Source: DASRQK01 sp964401685 (GTDB lineage Bacteria; Bacteroidota; Bacteroidia; Sphingobacteriales; Sphingobacteriaceae). Taken from it: 64,000 bases of DNA. Below the pieces are notes generated by a model. That model ran no database searches. It worked only from the letters and a program-made list of their open reading frames with translations, and was not told the DNA's origin. A program made the position numbers and the translations under genes. Where the stretch lies: contig CAYNZH010000001.1 of the NCBI GenBank assembly GCA_964401685.1, positions 1-64,000 on the forward strand, in the 5' to 3' direction. This document shows positions 35,446 to 44,056 of this stretch, in pieces (the stretch's first letter is position 1; each line of letters begins with the position of its first letter).

Positions 35446-37065
35446 TTAGTGAGCAAAACTTTTGAGCCACAAGTAGGCAAATGGTGTAATGATGAGTTTA
35501 TCGTCCTCGCGCTTTACATTAGGATCTACAAAAAAGTTGTGAAAATCACGGTCTAGCATCGGAATGTCCTCAATTTCCAGCTCGATGGTCTGCTCCGAAA
35601 GATTATGGATAAATAAAGTCTTTTGCCCGGCTCTGCGAAATCCGTGCATGAACAGTTGCGAATGCTTGCTCTCAAAATTTTCCACATTCCCCTCAGCGAT
35701 ATTTGAACACTGTTTTCTGGCGGCGATCAGTCGTTCAAGCCAGTTCAAAAAAGAGTGCTCATCATTGTGGGCTTTGGCGACATTGACCTTGGGGTAGCCA
35801 AAAGGCCCATCAGATATCACAGGATGAAACAACTTTCCTTCGTAGGAACTAAAACCTCCATTGGCACGGTCCGACCACTGCATGACGGTTCTCACACTAT
35901 TGCGTCCTTTGAGCCGAAGATTTTCTCCCATGCCGATTTCATCGCCGTAGCGTATCATTGGCACGCCCGGAAAGCTGAACAAAAGGCTATAGGTGAGCAT
36001 AAGTCGCTGGGTGTCGTCATTCAGCATGGGAGCCAGTCTGCGACGGATGCCTCTTTCAAAGATTCGCATATTTTCTTCGGGGGCAAATGCGTCCACCACG
36101 CTGTCGTGTTCCTTTTCGGTCAGAAGCCCGAGGTTCAGCTCGTCATGATGCCTCAAGAAGTTTAGAAACATATAATTGTCCTTGAACTTGCTAAGTGCCG
36201 TAACCGCCTTTTTCAGCGGAGCTGACGATTGTCGCGCCAAAGCCAGAAACAAAAGCTGGTTCAGATGAAAATTGAACATCATATGCAACTTATTTCCCTT
36301 TTCCAGAAACGTATCCATCTCCGAAAATCTATAATTCGCTTCCCCGACCAAGATTGCATCGCCTTTTTTGACCGAAATATAGTTTCGCATCTCCGACAGA
36401 AACTCGACCAAGTCATTTTTGGTTACGTTTTCAAGGCCATAGGTTTCCACCAACATTTCTGCCGCGTCTACCCGAAAACCAGACACCCCCATTTTCAGCC
36501 AAAACCCCATGATCCTCATCACTTCTTGACGTACCGCGGGATTGGCCATATTCAAGTCTGGCTGTTCCTTATAAAATCTGTGCAAGTAATATTTCCCGGC
36601 CTTTTCTGAATAAGTCCATACATTATTTTCCTCGCCGACAAAGTGTAGTTTATCCTTGTCAAATTCGGGCAACTCCTCCGACCACACATAGTAGTCATGA
36701 TAGGGGGAATTGGGATCTTTTTCCGCTTCGACGAACCAGGGGTGCTTATTGGAGGTGTGATTGATGACTAAATCGATGATAACACGTATTCCTAGGCTGT
36801 TGGCGCGATCTATGAAATCTGAAAACTCGCCGAGCGTCCCCAGTTTTGGATCCACTTCATAGTAATGCATCACGTCGTAGCCATTGTCCCTGTTTGGTGA
36901 GGGGTAAAAAGGCAGGATCCACAAGCAATTGATTCCCATTCCTGCGAGGTAGTTCAGTTTTTCCGAAAGTCCCTTGAAATCGCCTATCCCGTCACCGTTA
37001 CCGTCATAAAACAGTTCAATATCGACGGAATACATGATCATATGCTTGTACCAGATGTTCTCCAT
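35446..37065 (-). CDS. GH13 alpha-amylase-family enzyme, trehalose synthase-like
   Basis: The 539-aa protein is a GH13 glycosidase/transglycosidase. The catalytic triad is visible as nucleophile Asp200 (GFRVDAAEM), acid/base Glu242 (LVGEANY) and stabilising Asp308 (LRHHDEL). The N-terminus (IWYKHMIMYSVDIELFYDGNGDGIGDFKGL) and DLVINHTSNKHPWF are typical of trehalose synthases and related sucrose/maltose-acting GH13 enzymes, so maltose-trehalose interconversion is a reasonable guess. There is no signal peptide, so it is cytoplasmic. The neighbours are an LLM oxidoreductase (co-directional, 10 bases) and a divergent ASRT-family gene. Confidence 0.9.
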   Translation of the reverse strand: MENIWYKHMIMYSVDIELFYDGNGDGIGDFKGLSEKLNYLAGMGINCLWILPFYPSPNRDNGYDVMHYYEVDPKLGTLGEFSDFIDRANSLGIRVIIDLVINHTSNKHPWFVEAEKDPNSPYHDYYVWSEELPEFDKDKLHFVGEENNVWTYSEKAGKYYLHRFYKEQPDLNMANPAVRQEVMRIMGFWLKMGVSGFRVDAAEMLVETYGLENVTKNDLVEFLSEMRNYISVKKGDAILVGEANYRFSEMDTFLEKGNKLHMMFNFHLNQLLFLALARQSSAPLKKAVTALSKFKDNYMFLNFLRHHDELNLGLLTEKEHDSVVDAFAPEENMRIFERGIRRRLAPMLNDDTQRLMLTYSLLFSFPGVPMIRYGDEIGMGENLRLKGRNSVRTVMQWSDRANGGFSSYEGKLFHPVISDGPFGYPKVNVAKAHNDEHSFLNWLERLIAARKQCSNIAEGNVENFESKHSQLFMHGFRRAGQKTLFIHNLSEQTIELEIEDIPMLDRDFHNFFVDPNVKREDDKLIITPFAYLWLKSFAH

Positions 37066-37154
37066 GCGTGTTTAAGTTTTCATGAAAAACAATAAAGATC
37101 GAAATATGTTTAATTTTTAATCAACAGAAGAAAAAGAAAAGGAGGACACTTAGG

Positions 37155-37535
37155 ATGAATAAAAGCTTAGGGAAAAAGGTATGGGCCATTGCAGAAGGGT
37201 ATATTCCTTCGAAGAGCAACGGTCCGGAGCCAGACATGACCAGTCACGAGACGGCCTGCATACTAAATACGAATGACGAGGACGCAACCATAGAAATTTT
37301 CCTCTACTTTACAGACCGAGAACCAGTTGGCCCCTACACGGAAATCGTACCTGCCCGCAGAACCAGTCATATCCGGTTCAATGATTTAAAGGATCCGGAA
37401 ACGGTTCCCCTGGACACGGATTTTGCGAGCGTCTTGATTTCCAACGTCCCGGTCATTGTTCAGCACACTCGTCTGGACTCGCGTCAAGCGGAGAATGCGT
37501 TGATGACTACAGTCGCCTTTTCCGGAGATATGTAA
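37155..37535 (+). CDS. ASRT-family (sensory rhodopsin transducer-like, PF07100) protein
   Basis: The 126-aa soluble product matches the family of the Anabaena sensory rhodopsin transducer: GKKVWAIAEGYIPS (6-19), GPEPDMTSHETACILNTNDEDA, DREPVGPY, ARRTSHIRFND, DTDFASVLISNVPVIVQHTR and LDSRQAENALMTT. Family members are small beta-sandwich tetramers, proposed to bind small molecules, and most have no rhodopsin partner. None is seen here; the neighbour is a trehalose synthase-like GH13 enzyme, which favours a carbohydrate-linked role (inference). A near-perfect Shine-Dalgarno AAGGAGG (37139-37145) lies nine bases before the ATG, unusual for Bacteroidota. Confidence 0.9.
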   Translation: MNKSLGKKVWAIAEGYIPSKSNGPEPDMTSHETACILNTNDEDATIEIFLYFTDREPVGPYTEIVPARRTSHIRFNDLKDPETVPLDTDFASVLISNVPVIVQHTRLDSRQAENALMTTVAFSGDM

Positions 37536-37550
37536 ATGCGGGGCTCCGTC

Positions 37551-38711
37551 TTAGGTTAAGTAGGCCTCGGTCAATGCGACCCAATACGCGGCTCCCTGCG
37601 GAAGTATATCTTGATCGAAAATATACTCCGGGTGGTGGACCATGGGCGTGTCCCCGTTTCCCAGCATACAGTAGCTGCCGGGTTTTTTCTGCAACATGAA
37701 AGCAAAATCCTCGCTCCCCATAAAAGGTTTGGCCGGGTAGACCACCTGATCGGCTCCAAAGGTTTCCGTTGCGACTTTTGCGCACCACGCGGTATTTTCT
37801 GGGGTGTTTTTTAGAACAGCGCCCGGAACCCCTTCCCTGATTTCGACCTGGCAACCGAAGGATTCTGCGTGGCCCGCCGCGATAACTCTAATCCTGTTGA
37901 GAACAGCTGTCCTCAAGTCTGCGTCCATATTGCGTATACTCAAGCGTAGAATCGCCGTCTGGGGCACGACATTTCCTGCATTTCCCGATAAAAACGCACC
38001 TACAGAAACAACGGAATTTTGCCAGGGAGACACATTACGGGAAACGATTGATTGCAGGGCCATAACTAAGGATGAGCCACAAACGATAGGGTCTATACCG
38101 TGTTCTGGCATAGAACCGTGGCTACCTTTGCCCGTCAACTCGATCTCCCAGTTGTCCACCGCGGCCATCATTTCGCCATCATAAAAATGAAATTTCCCTT
38201 TCTCCATACCGGGCATATTATGCATTCCATAAACTGCGTCCACGGGGTAATTTTCAAACAAGCCATCTTTTATCATCGCGGGCCCTCCTTCCATGGTTTC
38301 TTCAGCAGGTTGGAAAATCAATCGCACAGTACCGTTAAATTCACCCTGTTCAGCCAAATACTTCGCTGCTCCCAACAACATCGCGGTGTGACCGTCATGG
38401 CCGCAAAGGTGGGCTTTCCCGTCAATTCTGCTTTTATAAGGTAAATCGTTGACCTCTTGTATGGGCAAGGCATCGAAATCTGCGCGAAGGCCGATTGCTT
38501 TCGTTCCTTCTCCGCGAGTCATTGACGCAACAATCCCGTGCTTCCCTATCCCTTCTGCGACGTCGTAACCAAACGCTTTAACCTTGTCGGCTATAAACTT
38601 GGCTGTCTCCCTTTCTTCCATTGCGAGCTCCGGATGCTGGTGAATGTGATCCATCCATTCCTTCATTTCATCCTTGAGCGGGGCAAGTTTCTTTGCATAT
38701 TTGTCTTTCAT
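37551..38711 (-). CDS. M20-family metal-dependent amidohydrolase
   Basis: The 386-aa enzyme belongs to the M20D group (N-acyl-amino-acid amidohydrolase, hippurate hydrolase, IAA-amino acid hydrolase). It shows HQHPELAMEERETA near residue 23, the metal-binding AHLCGHDGHTAMLLGAA, IFQPAEETMEGGPAMI with the catalytic Glu pair, and MGSEDFAFM near the C-terminus. It releases an acyl group from N-acyl amino acids; the exact substrate is unknown. Its start codon overlaps the stop of the MFS gene (ATGA), so the two are translationally coupled and the pump may move a substrate or product. Confidence 0.9.
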   Translation of the reverse strand: MKDKYAKKLAPLKDEMKEWMDHIHQHPELAMEERETAKFIADKVKAFGYDVAEGIGKHGIVASMTRGEGTKAIGLRADFDALPIQEVNDLPYKSRIDGKAHLCGHDGHTAMLLGAAKYLAEQGEFNGTVRLIFQPAEETMEGGPAMIKDGLFENYPVDAVYGMHNMPGMEKGKFHFYDGEMMAAVDNWEIELTGKGSHGSMPEHGIDPIVCGSSLVMALQSIVSRNVSPWQNSVVSVGAFLSGNAGNVVPQTAILRLSIRNMDADLRTAVLNRIRVIAAGHAESFGCQVEIREGVPGAVLKNTPENTAWCAKVATETFGADQVVYPAKPFMGSEDFAFMLQKKPGSYCMLGNGDTPMVHHPEYIFDQDILPQGAAYWVALTEAYLT

Positions 38712-40174
38712 ACTTTTTTAGTTAATCCTTCATCCTTGGGTACTGTGAGAAATATCGCTATGATAGCGAGCACGACCATCATCAAATTGAAGAGCAAAGC
38801 GATCGTACCAGCTTCCCGTATAGCAACGTTATCCTGTCTCCCGTTAAAAACAAGAACATTGTCTAAGACTCCCGTCGGCGTGTTGATCAGGCTCAACCCC
38901 GTAAAGATCCCTGCAGAAATGGCTACGCCTAATGCAGCCCCCAAGGAAGATGCCATTTTGTAAATTCCCGCTCCTGCACCCGATTGTGCGTCTGGCAGAT
39001 TGGACAAAGCGGCATCGGTAGAGGGGGTCGCATAAAAGGCCAGTCCCACGCCAAACAACGTGTAGGACACAACCGACAACGCCTTGTAGGTTTCGGTCAT
39101 CACCATGGTTGGCAACAGTAACATGATCGCTATTCCTACGATGTAACACCCCCACAGCATGGGTTTTCTCGTCCCAAATCTTTGCATCAGTTTTTCGCCT
39201 ACTCGAATAAACGCCACGATGGCCACTGCGTAACCGATCGTTAACAGGCCGGCAGCCTGTGCACTCAGACCGCCTCCCAATTGCAGGAGCATCAGTGAGA
39301 CAATCAGCATGCCCGCGACGCCGTTCAGGAGGAAATTGGAAATTGTGGCTCCGGTATATACTGTATTTCTGAAAAGGCTGAAATCGATGAATGCATTGGA
39401 TTTGCTTTTTTCTATCGCGAAGAAAAGCATTCCTGATCCTATGAACAATAGCATAAGGATGATCGAATTAGTACTACCCCAGCCCCAATCGCTGCCCATG
39501 GTGACCACGATCTGAAGGGCGATAATTGCCACCATAAACGTTAGAATGCCCGACACATCCAGTTTCTTCTCATTTCCGGCCGCAGTATTGGACTTGCTTT
39601 CTGGGGTCCCCTTTACCATGAGCATACCAATCAGCGAAATTGCAGCAGAAGCAAAAAAAATGTATCTCCAGCCGACATTCTGTGCCATTAAGCCCCCAAA
39701 TAACGCGCAAAAGCCGGAACCACCCCAAGAGCCGATCGACCACAGACTTACCGCTCGCTGGCGTGCCGGACCGTCCCAATATGTTTTCACCAAGGCTAGA
39801 CTTGCCGGCATGATGCATGCACCCGACAGGCCTTGAAAGATCCTCCCGGTAATGAGTACCGCAGGCGCCGTAGGGCCCGCAGGTGTAAAACCGACGATCA
39901 AAGACCCTACAATACTGAGGACAAAACCCACCATGATGAGTCGTACACGTCCGACTTTATCTGCCAGCCCGCCCATGACGACGACAAAAATTCCGGAAAA
40001 CAAAGCGGTGATTGAAACGGCAATGTTCATTGCAGAAGTTTCCATTCTGAGATCTTTGGCCATGTCAACATTGATGTTCAATGTCGTCTGCGCGAATAGC
40101 CAAAATGCTAAAACGCCAAAAATCATTCCGAACAGTAACTTGTCGTTGCCTTTGAAACTGGTTGTCTGGTTCAT
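38708..40174 (-). CDS. MFS transporter, DHA2-like
   Basis: The 488-aa polytopic protein has 12-14 hydrophobic helices. The cytoplasmic loop motif GGLADKVGRVRLI (about 78-90) is the MFS motif A, and GRIFQGLSGACIMPASLALVKTYW matches the region of the drug:H+ antiporter families with many helices. The closest shape is the DHA2 (14-helix) group. The substrate is unknown. It is followed by the coupled M20 amidohydrolase gene. A -7/-33 promoter lies just upstream on the minus strand. Confidence 0.88.
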   Translation of the reverse strand: MNQTTSFKGNDKLLFGMIFGVLAFWLFAQTTLNINVDMAKDLRMETSAMNIAVSITALFSGIFVVVMGGLADKVGRVRLIMVGFVLSIVGSLIVGFTPAGPTAPAVLITGRIFQGLSGACIMPASLALVKTYWDGPARQRAVSLWSIGSWGGSGFCALFGGLMAQNVGWRYIFFASAAISLIGMLMVKGTPESKSNTAAGNEKKLDVSGILTFMVAIIALQIVVTMGSDWGWGSTNSIILMLLFIGSGMLFFAIEKSKSNAFIDFSLFRNTVYTGATISNFLLNGVAGMLIVSLMLLQLGGGLSAQAAGLLTIGYAVAIVAFIRVGEKLMQRFGTRKPMLWGCYIVGIAIMLLLPTMVMTETYKALSVVSYTLFGVGLAFYATPSTDAALSNLPDAQSGAGAGIYKMASSLGAALGVAISAGIFTGLSLINTPTGVLDNVLVFNGRQDNVAIREAGTIALLFNLMMVVLAIIAIFLTVPKDEGLTKKV

Positions 40175-40185
40175 AATATGGGTGG

Positions 40186-40217
40186 CAAAAATAGATTTAC
40201 CTTAAATTTCATAACAA
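40186..40217 (-). promoter_or_regulatory. promoter of the MFS-amidohydrolase pair
   Basis: On the minus strand a TTG (40217-40215) lies 21 bases before TATTTTTG (40193-40186). The start codon follows 11 bases later. Confidence 0.5.
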
Positions 40218-40251
40218 CGCAGTTTATGAATAGTTTCGTCAAAAAATTAAA

Positions 40252-40283
40252 TTTGCATTTGTGACTAAAAAGAAGTAAGTTTG
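40252..40283 (+). promoter_or_regulatory. promoter of the GT2 gene, leaderless spacing
   Basis: TTTGC (40252-40256) and TAAGTTTG (40276-40283) have 20 bases between TTG and the -7 box. Four bases later is the ATG at 40288. Confidence 0.6.
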
Positions 40284-40287
40284 ATTA

Positions 40288-41076
40288 ATGAACGTTCATT
40301 CGCATCCCTCGCCTTTGGTTTCCGTCGTGATTCCAATTCACAATATGGAGGCCTTTCTTCAGGAAACACTTGACTGGGTGATGCAATCGGAATTTTCCTC
40401 ATTTGAAGTGATTTTGGTCGACGATGGTTCGCGGGATGGTTCTTTGGCAATCGCAGAGCGCTTCCTGTCGCTACATGGTGACCGAGTCAAGCTCATAAAA
40501 ACTGAAAATCGTGGAGCTGCAGCTGCCCGCAATACAGGAATCGCCGCGGCCACAGGCAAGTACATCCTTCCCGTCGATGCCGACGATATGATCACGCCGA
40601 AATATATGCCCGAGGCGGTCAAAATTCTGGAGTCACAGCCCGACGTAAAGGTGGTGACGGCTCAGGCTGAGTTTTTTGGCGACAAAAGCGGCAACTGGAG
40701 TCTACCTGAGTTTGATCTTGCCCTGCTGGCGCGAAAAAATCACATCCCTGCTATTGCCATGTATCGAAAAAGAGACTGGCTGCAGACCGGAGGCTATTGT
40801 GAGCAGATGCAGGGGCGGGAAGACTGGGATTTCTGGATAGCCATGCTCAAAAACGGAGGCGACGTACACAGACTTCCTTTCGTAGGCTTTAAATACAGGA
40901 TACGTGCCAATTCAAAACGCATACGGACTCGAAAGCTGAAGTCTGTAATCAACGCCCAACTCAACGAAAGGCACGCGGATTTTTTTAAGGAAGTATTAGG
41001 GGGACCGCTGCGCATCCAACGAACCTGGTCCAAACCCTACAACAAGCTTCTTAAGTTCTTTGGGTTGCTGAAGTAA
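40288..41076 (+). CDS. family 2 glycosyltransferase
   Basis: The 262-aa enzyme has the GT-A fold with VSVVIPIHNMEAFLQETLDWV near the N-terminus, ILVDDGSRDGS, ENRGAAAARNTGIAAATGKYI, and the metal-binding acidic cluster PVDADD (about 94-99). GREDWDFWI near residue 175 provides the probable catalytic ED. It transfers a sugar from a nucleotide-sugar donor to an unknown acceptor, probably in surface polysaccharide or glycolipid synthesis. There is no transmembrane segment. It is convergent with the ABC exporter gene, with 11 bases between the stops. Confidence 0.9.
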   Translation: MNVHSHPSPLVSVVIPIHNMEAFLQETLDWVMQSEFSSFEVILVDDGSRDGSLAIAERFLSLHGDRVKLIKTENRGAAAARNTGIAAATGKYILPVDADDMITPKYMPEAVKILESQPDVKVVTAQAEFFGDKSGNWSLPEFDLALLARKNHIPAIAMYRKRDWLQTGGYCEQMQGREDWDFWIAMLKNGGDVHRLPFVGFKYRIRANSKRIRTRKLKSVINAQLNERHADFFKEVLGGPLRIQRTWSKPYNKLLKFFGLLK

Positions 41077-41087
41077 AAGGGAGAGTG

Positions 41088-42842
41088 TCAGATTCCTGCC
41101 GAATGGAATTGAAGATCATAAAGTTTCTTATAGCTCCCGTTGAGACGGAGAAGCTCCTGATGGTTGCCCATTTCGACCATGACCCCCTTTTCCAGTACAA
41201 TGATTTTGTCCGCTTTCTGGATCGTCGAAAGACGGTGGGCGATCACAATTGAGGTTCGGCCTTCCATCATCTTTTCGATAGCCCCCTGGATCAACTCCTC
41301 AGTTTCAGTATCAACAGAGGAAGTCGCTTCGTCCAAAACCAAAATTTTAGGATCATGCACCATCGCACGGATAAATGAAATCAGTTGAGCCTGACCCGAC
41401 GAAATCGTCGCACCCCGTTCCTGAACCACATAATCATAGCCTCCGGGCATTCTCATAATAAAATCGTGTGCACCGACCTGTTTAGCCGCCTCTATAACTT
41501 TCTCTCTCGAAATGTCTGGACTGCCGAGCGTGATATTGTTTGCAATGCTATCGGAGAACAAGAAGACATCCTGAAGGACCGTCCCTATAGAGCGCCTCAG
41601 AAAGTTGAGTTCGTACTCCCGTACATCCCGACCGTCAAGGAAAATCGTGCCTTTATTGATGTCATAAAAACGACTGAGAATATTGATCACCGAGGACTTT
41701 CCGGCACCGGTTGCGCCTACAAGGGCCAGCGTTTCACCTGGTTTTACCTTGAATGACATGTCCTTGAGCACCCATTTCTCTTCATTATAGGCAAACCAAA
41801 CCTTGTCAAAAACAATTTCGCCTTTGATTTCCTGCGGTTGCAGGCGACCGTCGTTGGCTGTCGTTTCTTTAGTGTCAAGCACATCAAAAATACGTTCCGC
41901 ACTGACCATACCTAGTTGTAAGGTATTGAATTTATCGACCAACTCTCGGATAGGGCGGAAAATCATATTGATATACATGATAAAGGCCACCACGACGCCT
42001 GGAGAGACCTGATCGTTCAGTATAGATCTGGAGCCGTACCATACCAACAATCCCAGGGAGAGGGCCATAATAATCTCAATCACAGGGAAAAAAATCGAAA
42101 AGTACCAATTGGCCCGGATATGCGCATTTCTGTGTTCGGCGTTGGCGGCCTGGAACTTCTTCATCTCTTGGTCTTCACGCGCAAAATATTGGATGATGCT
42201 TATGCCAGTAATGTGCTCCTGAAGAAAGGTATTCAGGTTTGAAACCCACTTTCTCACATCCTGAAATGCCGATTTCATGGCCTCCTTGAATACATAGGTC
42301 GCGCCAATCATTAGTGGCATGGGAATCAGAACGATCAGCGTGAGTTTCCAGTCCGTGTAGAACATTACACCGATAATGACCACCAACTGCAGCACATCCC
42401 CTATAATCTGTATCAACCCTTCTGAGAAAATATTCGCGATGGTTTCCAGGTCAGAGATCGTCCTGGTGATCAACCGCCCTAAAGGGGTGCGGTCAAAGTA
42501 CTTTAACCTCAGTTTGACGATATGGTTAAAAACGTCTATCCTCAGATCCCGGATCACGGACTGCCCGAGGGTGTTGGTAAGCAATGTATGGAAATACCTT
42601 ACTACTGTCTGCAACACCAATAAGCCAAGCATCAGTAAGAGCATGATATACAGCCCGGAGGTGTTGGTCGTGATAATGAAATTATCCAGCGTGTACTCCA
42701 CAAGCATAGGCAAAGCAGGAGCAATGACCGCCATTACCAGAGTTAAAATCACGGAAACAACAAATAAAACGCGATACGGCTTTAGATACTTGATCAACCG
42801 GTTCAACAAGTGAACATCATAAACCTTACCGTCTGTACTCAT
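41088..42842 (-). CDS. ABC exporter, fused permease and ATPase (MsbA/MdlB-like)
   Basis: The 584-aa half-transporter has six membrane helices in its first 310 residues and a C-terminal nucleotide-binding domain. Walker A is GATGAGKSS, the Q-loop region is IGTVLQDVFLF, the signature reads ISSGQAQL instead of LSGGQ, and Walker B is ILVLDEATSSVD. It probably works as a homodimer exporting lipid or drug. The start is the ATG at 42842; a TTG three codons upstream would overlap the -7 element. It follows the thioredoxin-fold lipoprotein gene after 23 bases in the anmK-truA run. Confidence 0.93.
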   Translation of the reverse strand: MSTDGKVYDVHLLNRLIKYLKPYRVLFVVSVILTLVMAVIAPALPMLVEYTLDNFIITTNTSGLYIMLLLMLGLLVLQTVVRYFHTLLTNTLGQSVIRDLRIDVFNHIVKLRLKYFDRTPLGRLITRTISDLETIANIFSEGLIQIIGDVLQLVVIIGVMFYTDWKLTLIVLIPMPLMIGATYVFKEAMKSAFQDVRKWVSNLNTFLQEHITGISIIQYFAREDQEMKKFQAANAEHRNAHIRANWYFSIFFPVIEIIMALSLGLLVWYGSRSILNDQVSPGVVVAFIMYINMIFRPIRELVDKFNTLQLGMVSAERIFDVLDTKETTANDGRLQPQEIKGEIVFDKVWFAYNEEKWVLKDMSFKVKPGETLALVGATGAGKSSVINILSRFYDINKGTIFLDGRDVREYELNFLRRSIGTVLQDVFLFSDSIANNITLGSPDISREKVIEAAKQVGAHDFIMRMPGGYDYVVQERGATISSGQAQLISFIRAMVHDPKILVLDEATSSVDTETEELIQGAIEKMMEGRTSIVIAHRLSTIQKADKIIVLEKGVMVEMGNHQELLRLNGSYKKLYDLQFHSAGI

Positions 42843-42848
42843 GTACGC

Positions 42849-42856
42849 CAAAAATA
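42849..42856 (-). promoter_or_regulatory. -7-like element upstream of the ABC exporter
   Basis: TATTTTTG on the minus strand matches TAnnTTTG and ends six bases before the start codon. No TTG lies at 19-21 bases, so it may be a secondary promoter within the run or chance. Confidence 0.3.
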
Positions 42857-42865
42857 CGATTTTTT

Positions 42866-44056
42866 TTAATCAAAAACGGCGGATAAGTTTTCAAGATCGA
42901 CATCGTTGTCCAGAATTTCTCCGCTTTGGGTGATCAGTATTGCTCTCGGCAAATGAGAAATATAGTGTTTGTCTATCAGGGGCTGGCGGGCTTCGGTTCT
43001 GATCATAAAATTGTGTTCCAATTCCAGTCCTCTGGACGCTGCCTGCCATTGACTCATGCGATGATCCAAGGAAAAATACAGTACCGTGATCGGACTGGGT
43101 GACTGGGATTTCATCCACTCGTCGGTGGCTTGCGCCATTTGCAAAGAATGCAGATCAGCCGCGGACCAAAACACAAGCAACAACCTTTCCTCCTGCTCAT
43201 AGTTTGCCGGGACAAAGGGTAAAAGCTGGGTGTTACGCGATGCCAATTCTTTTTCCATATCCAGATTCTTGGGCATATTGTCGAGTTTCAGCAATTTATT
43301 GTATAGATCCACCCCGTATTTTGAGTTTTGGGCGTCCGTATCTGCATTCTCGTAAATTTCACCATAAAGTTCTTTTTGCTGCGCGTGGTCATTAAGGTGG
43401 TATATCAGATACATTGTCGCGATCGTCGGCTCCTTGCGGTCTATCAGTTCGCCTGATATTTTTGGGATCGCCTCGCCAATCGTCGGCACCTTGACTCTGA
43501 CGTTTGAACGGCCCAGGTCGACTTTGCGGGCCACTTGGCCGCTAATGTCTTTCCATCGTTCCAAAATTTCATTTCTGTATTCGTTGAGCAAGCGGTGATC
43601 TGCGTCCTGAGCGTCCAGATAAAAACGCCAGTCGCTCTGGCTATCCAGAGCAGGATAGGCTCCTCCGGTGATGGTCAGCGGGTTTTTATCATTAGCTACA
43701 AAGAATATTTCTTCATATTCCGGAAAGTAAAATTTGCTTTCACCCTTATTTTTACTCCAAACTTGCAGCTCGTAGACCTCATTTTTATTGAGATTCTTGA
43801 TCCTGACTTCAAACTCCCCTGTTGGGATCTGACTTATATGTATAAAATCCGGGTCATGCGGATCCTGCACTCGAAACTGTAAACTGTCTCCAAAAGAAAG
43901 ATTGCCCCGCAGCGTAACCGTGACGGGCTGAGAAGTATAATTCTTGTACGCGGGGGCTGCCGAATTGTTCTCCTGCGTTGTTGGGCGCTGCTGGCAAGCA
44001 TGGAGGCAAAGCAACATCAGTCCAGCAATCCCGGCCAACTTTTTTGTTCTTTTCAT
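42866..44056 (-). CDS. lipoprotein with C-terminal thioredoxin-like fold lacking CxxC
   Basis: The 396-aa product has a lipoprotein signal with lipobox LHAC (Cys21). Residues about 45-130 look like the DUF4369-type N-terminal domain of Bacteroidota TlpA-like proteins, and residues about 295-395 follow the thioredoxin order (LLLVFWSAADLHSL, ITVLYFSLDH, HYISHLPRAILITQSGEIL with the cis-Pro). At the active site, WSAADL replaces the usual WxxxCxxC, so it cannot do disulfide exchange. It overlaps truA by four bases (ATGA). The role is unknown; a structural or binding function in the periplasm is likely. Confidence 0.75.
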   Translation of the reverse strand: MKRTKKLAGIAGLMLLCLHACQQRPTTQENNSAAPAYKNYTSQPVTVTLRGNLSFGDSLQFRVQDPHDPDFIHISQIPTGEFEVRIKNLNKNEVYELQVWSKNKGESKFYFPEYEEIFFVANDKNPLTITGGAYPALDSQSDWRFYLDAQDADHRLLNEYRNEILERWKDISGQVARKVDLGRSNVRVKVPTIGEAIPKISGELIDRKEPTIATMYLIYHLNDHAQQKELYGEIYENADTDAQNSKYGVDLYNKLLKLDNMPKNLDMEKELASRNTQLLPFVPANYEQEERLLLVFWSAADLHSLQMAQATDEWMKSQSPSPITVLYFSLDHRMSQWQAASRGLELEHNFMIRTEARQPLIDKHYISHLPRAILITQSGEILDNDVDLENLSAVFD

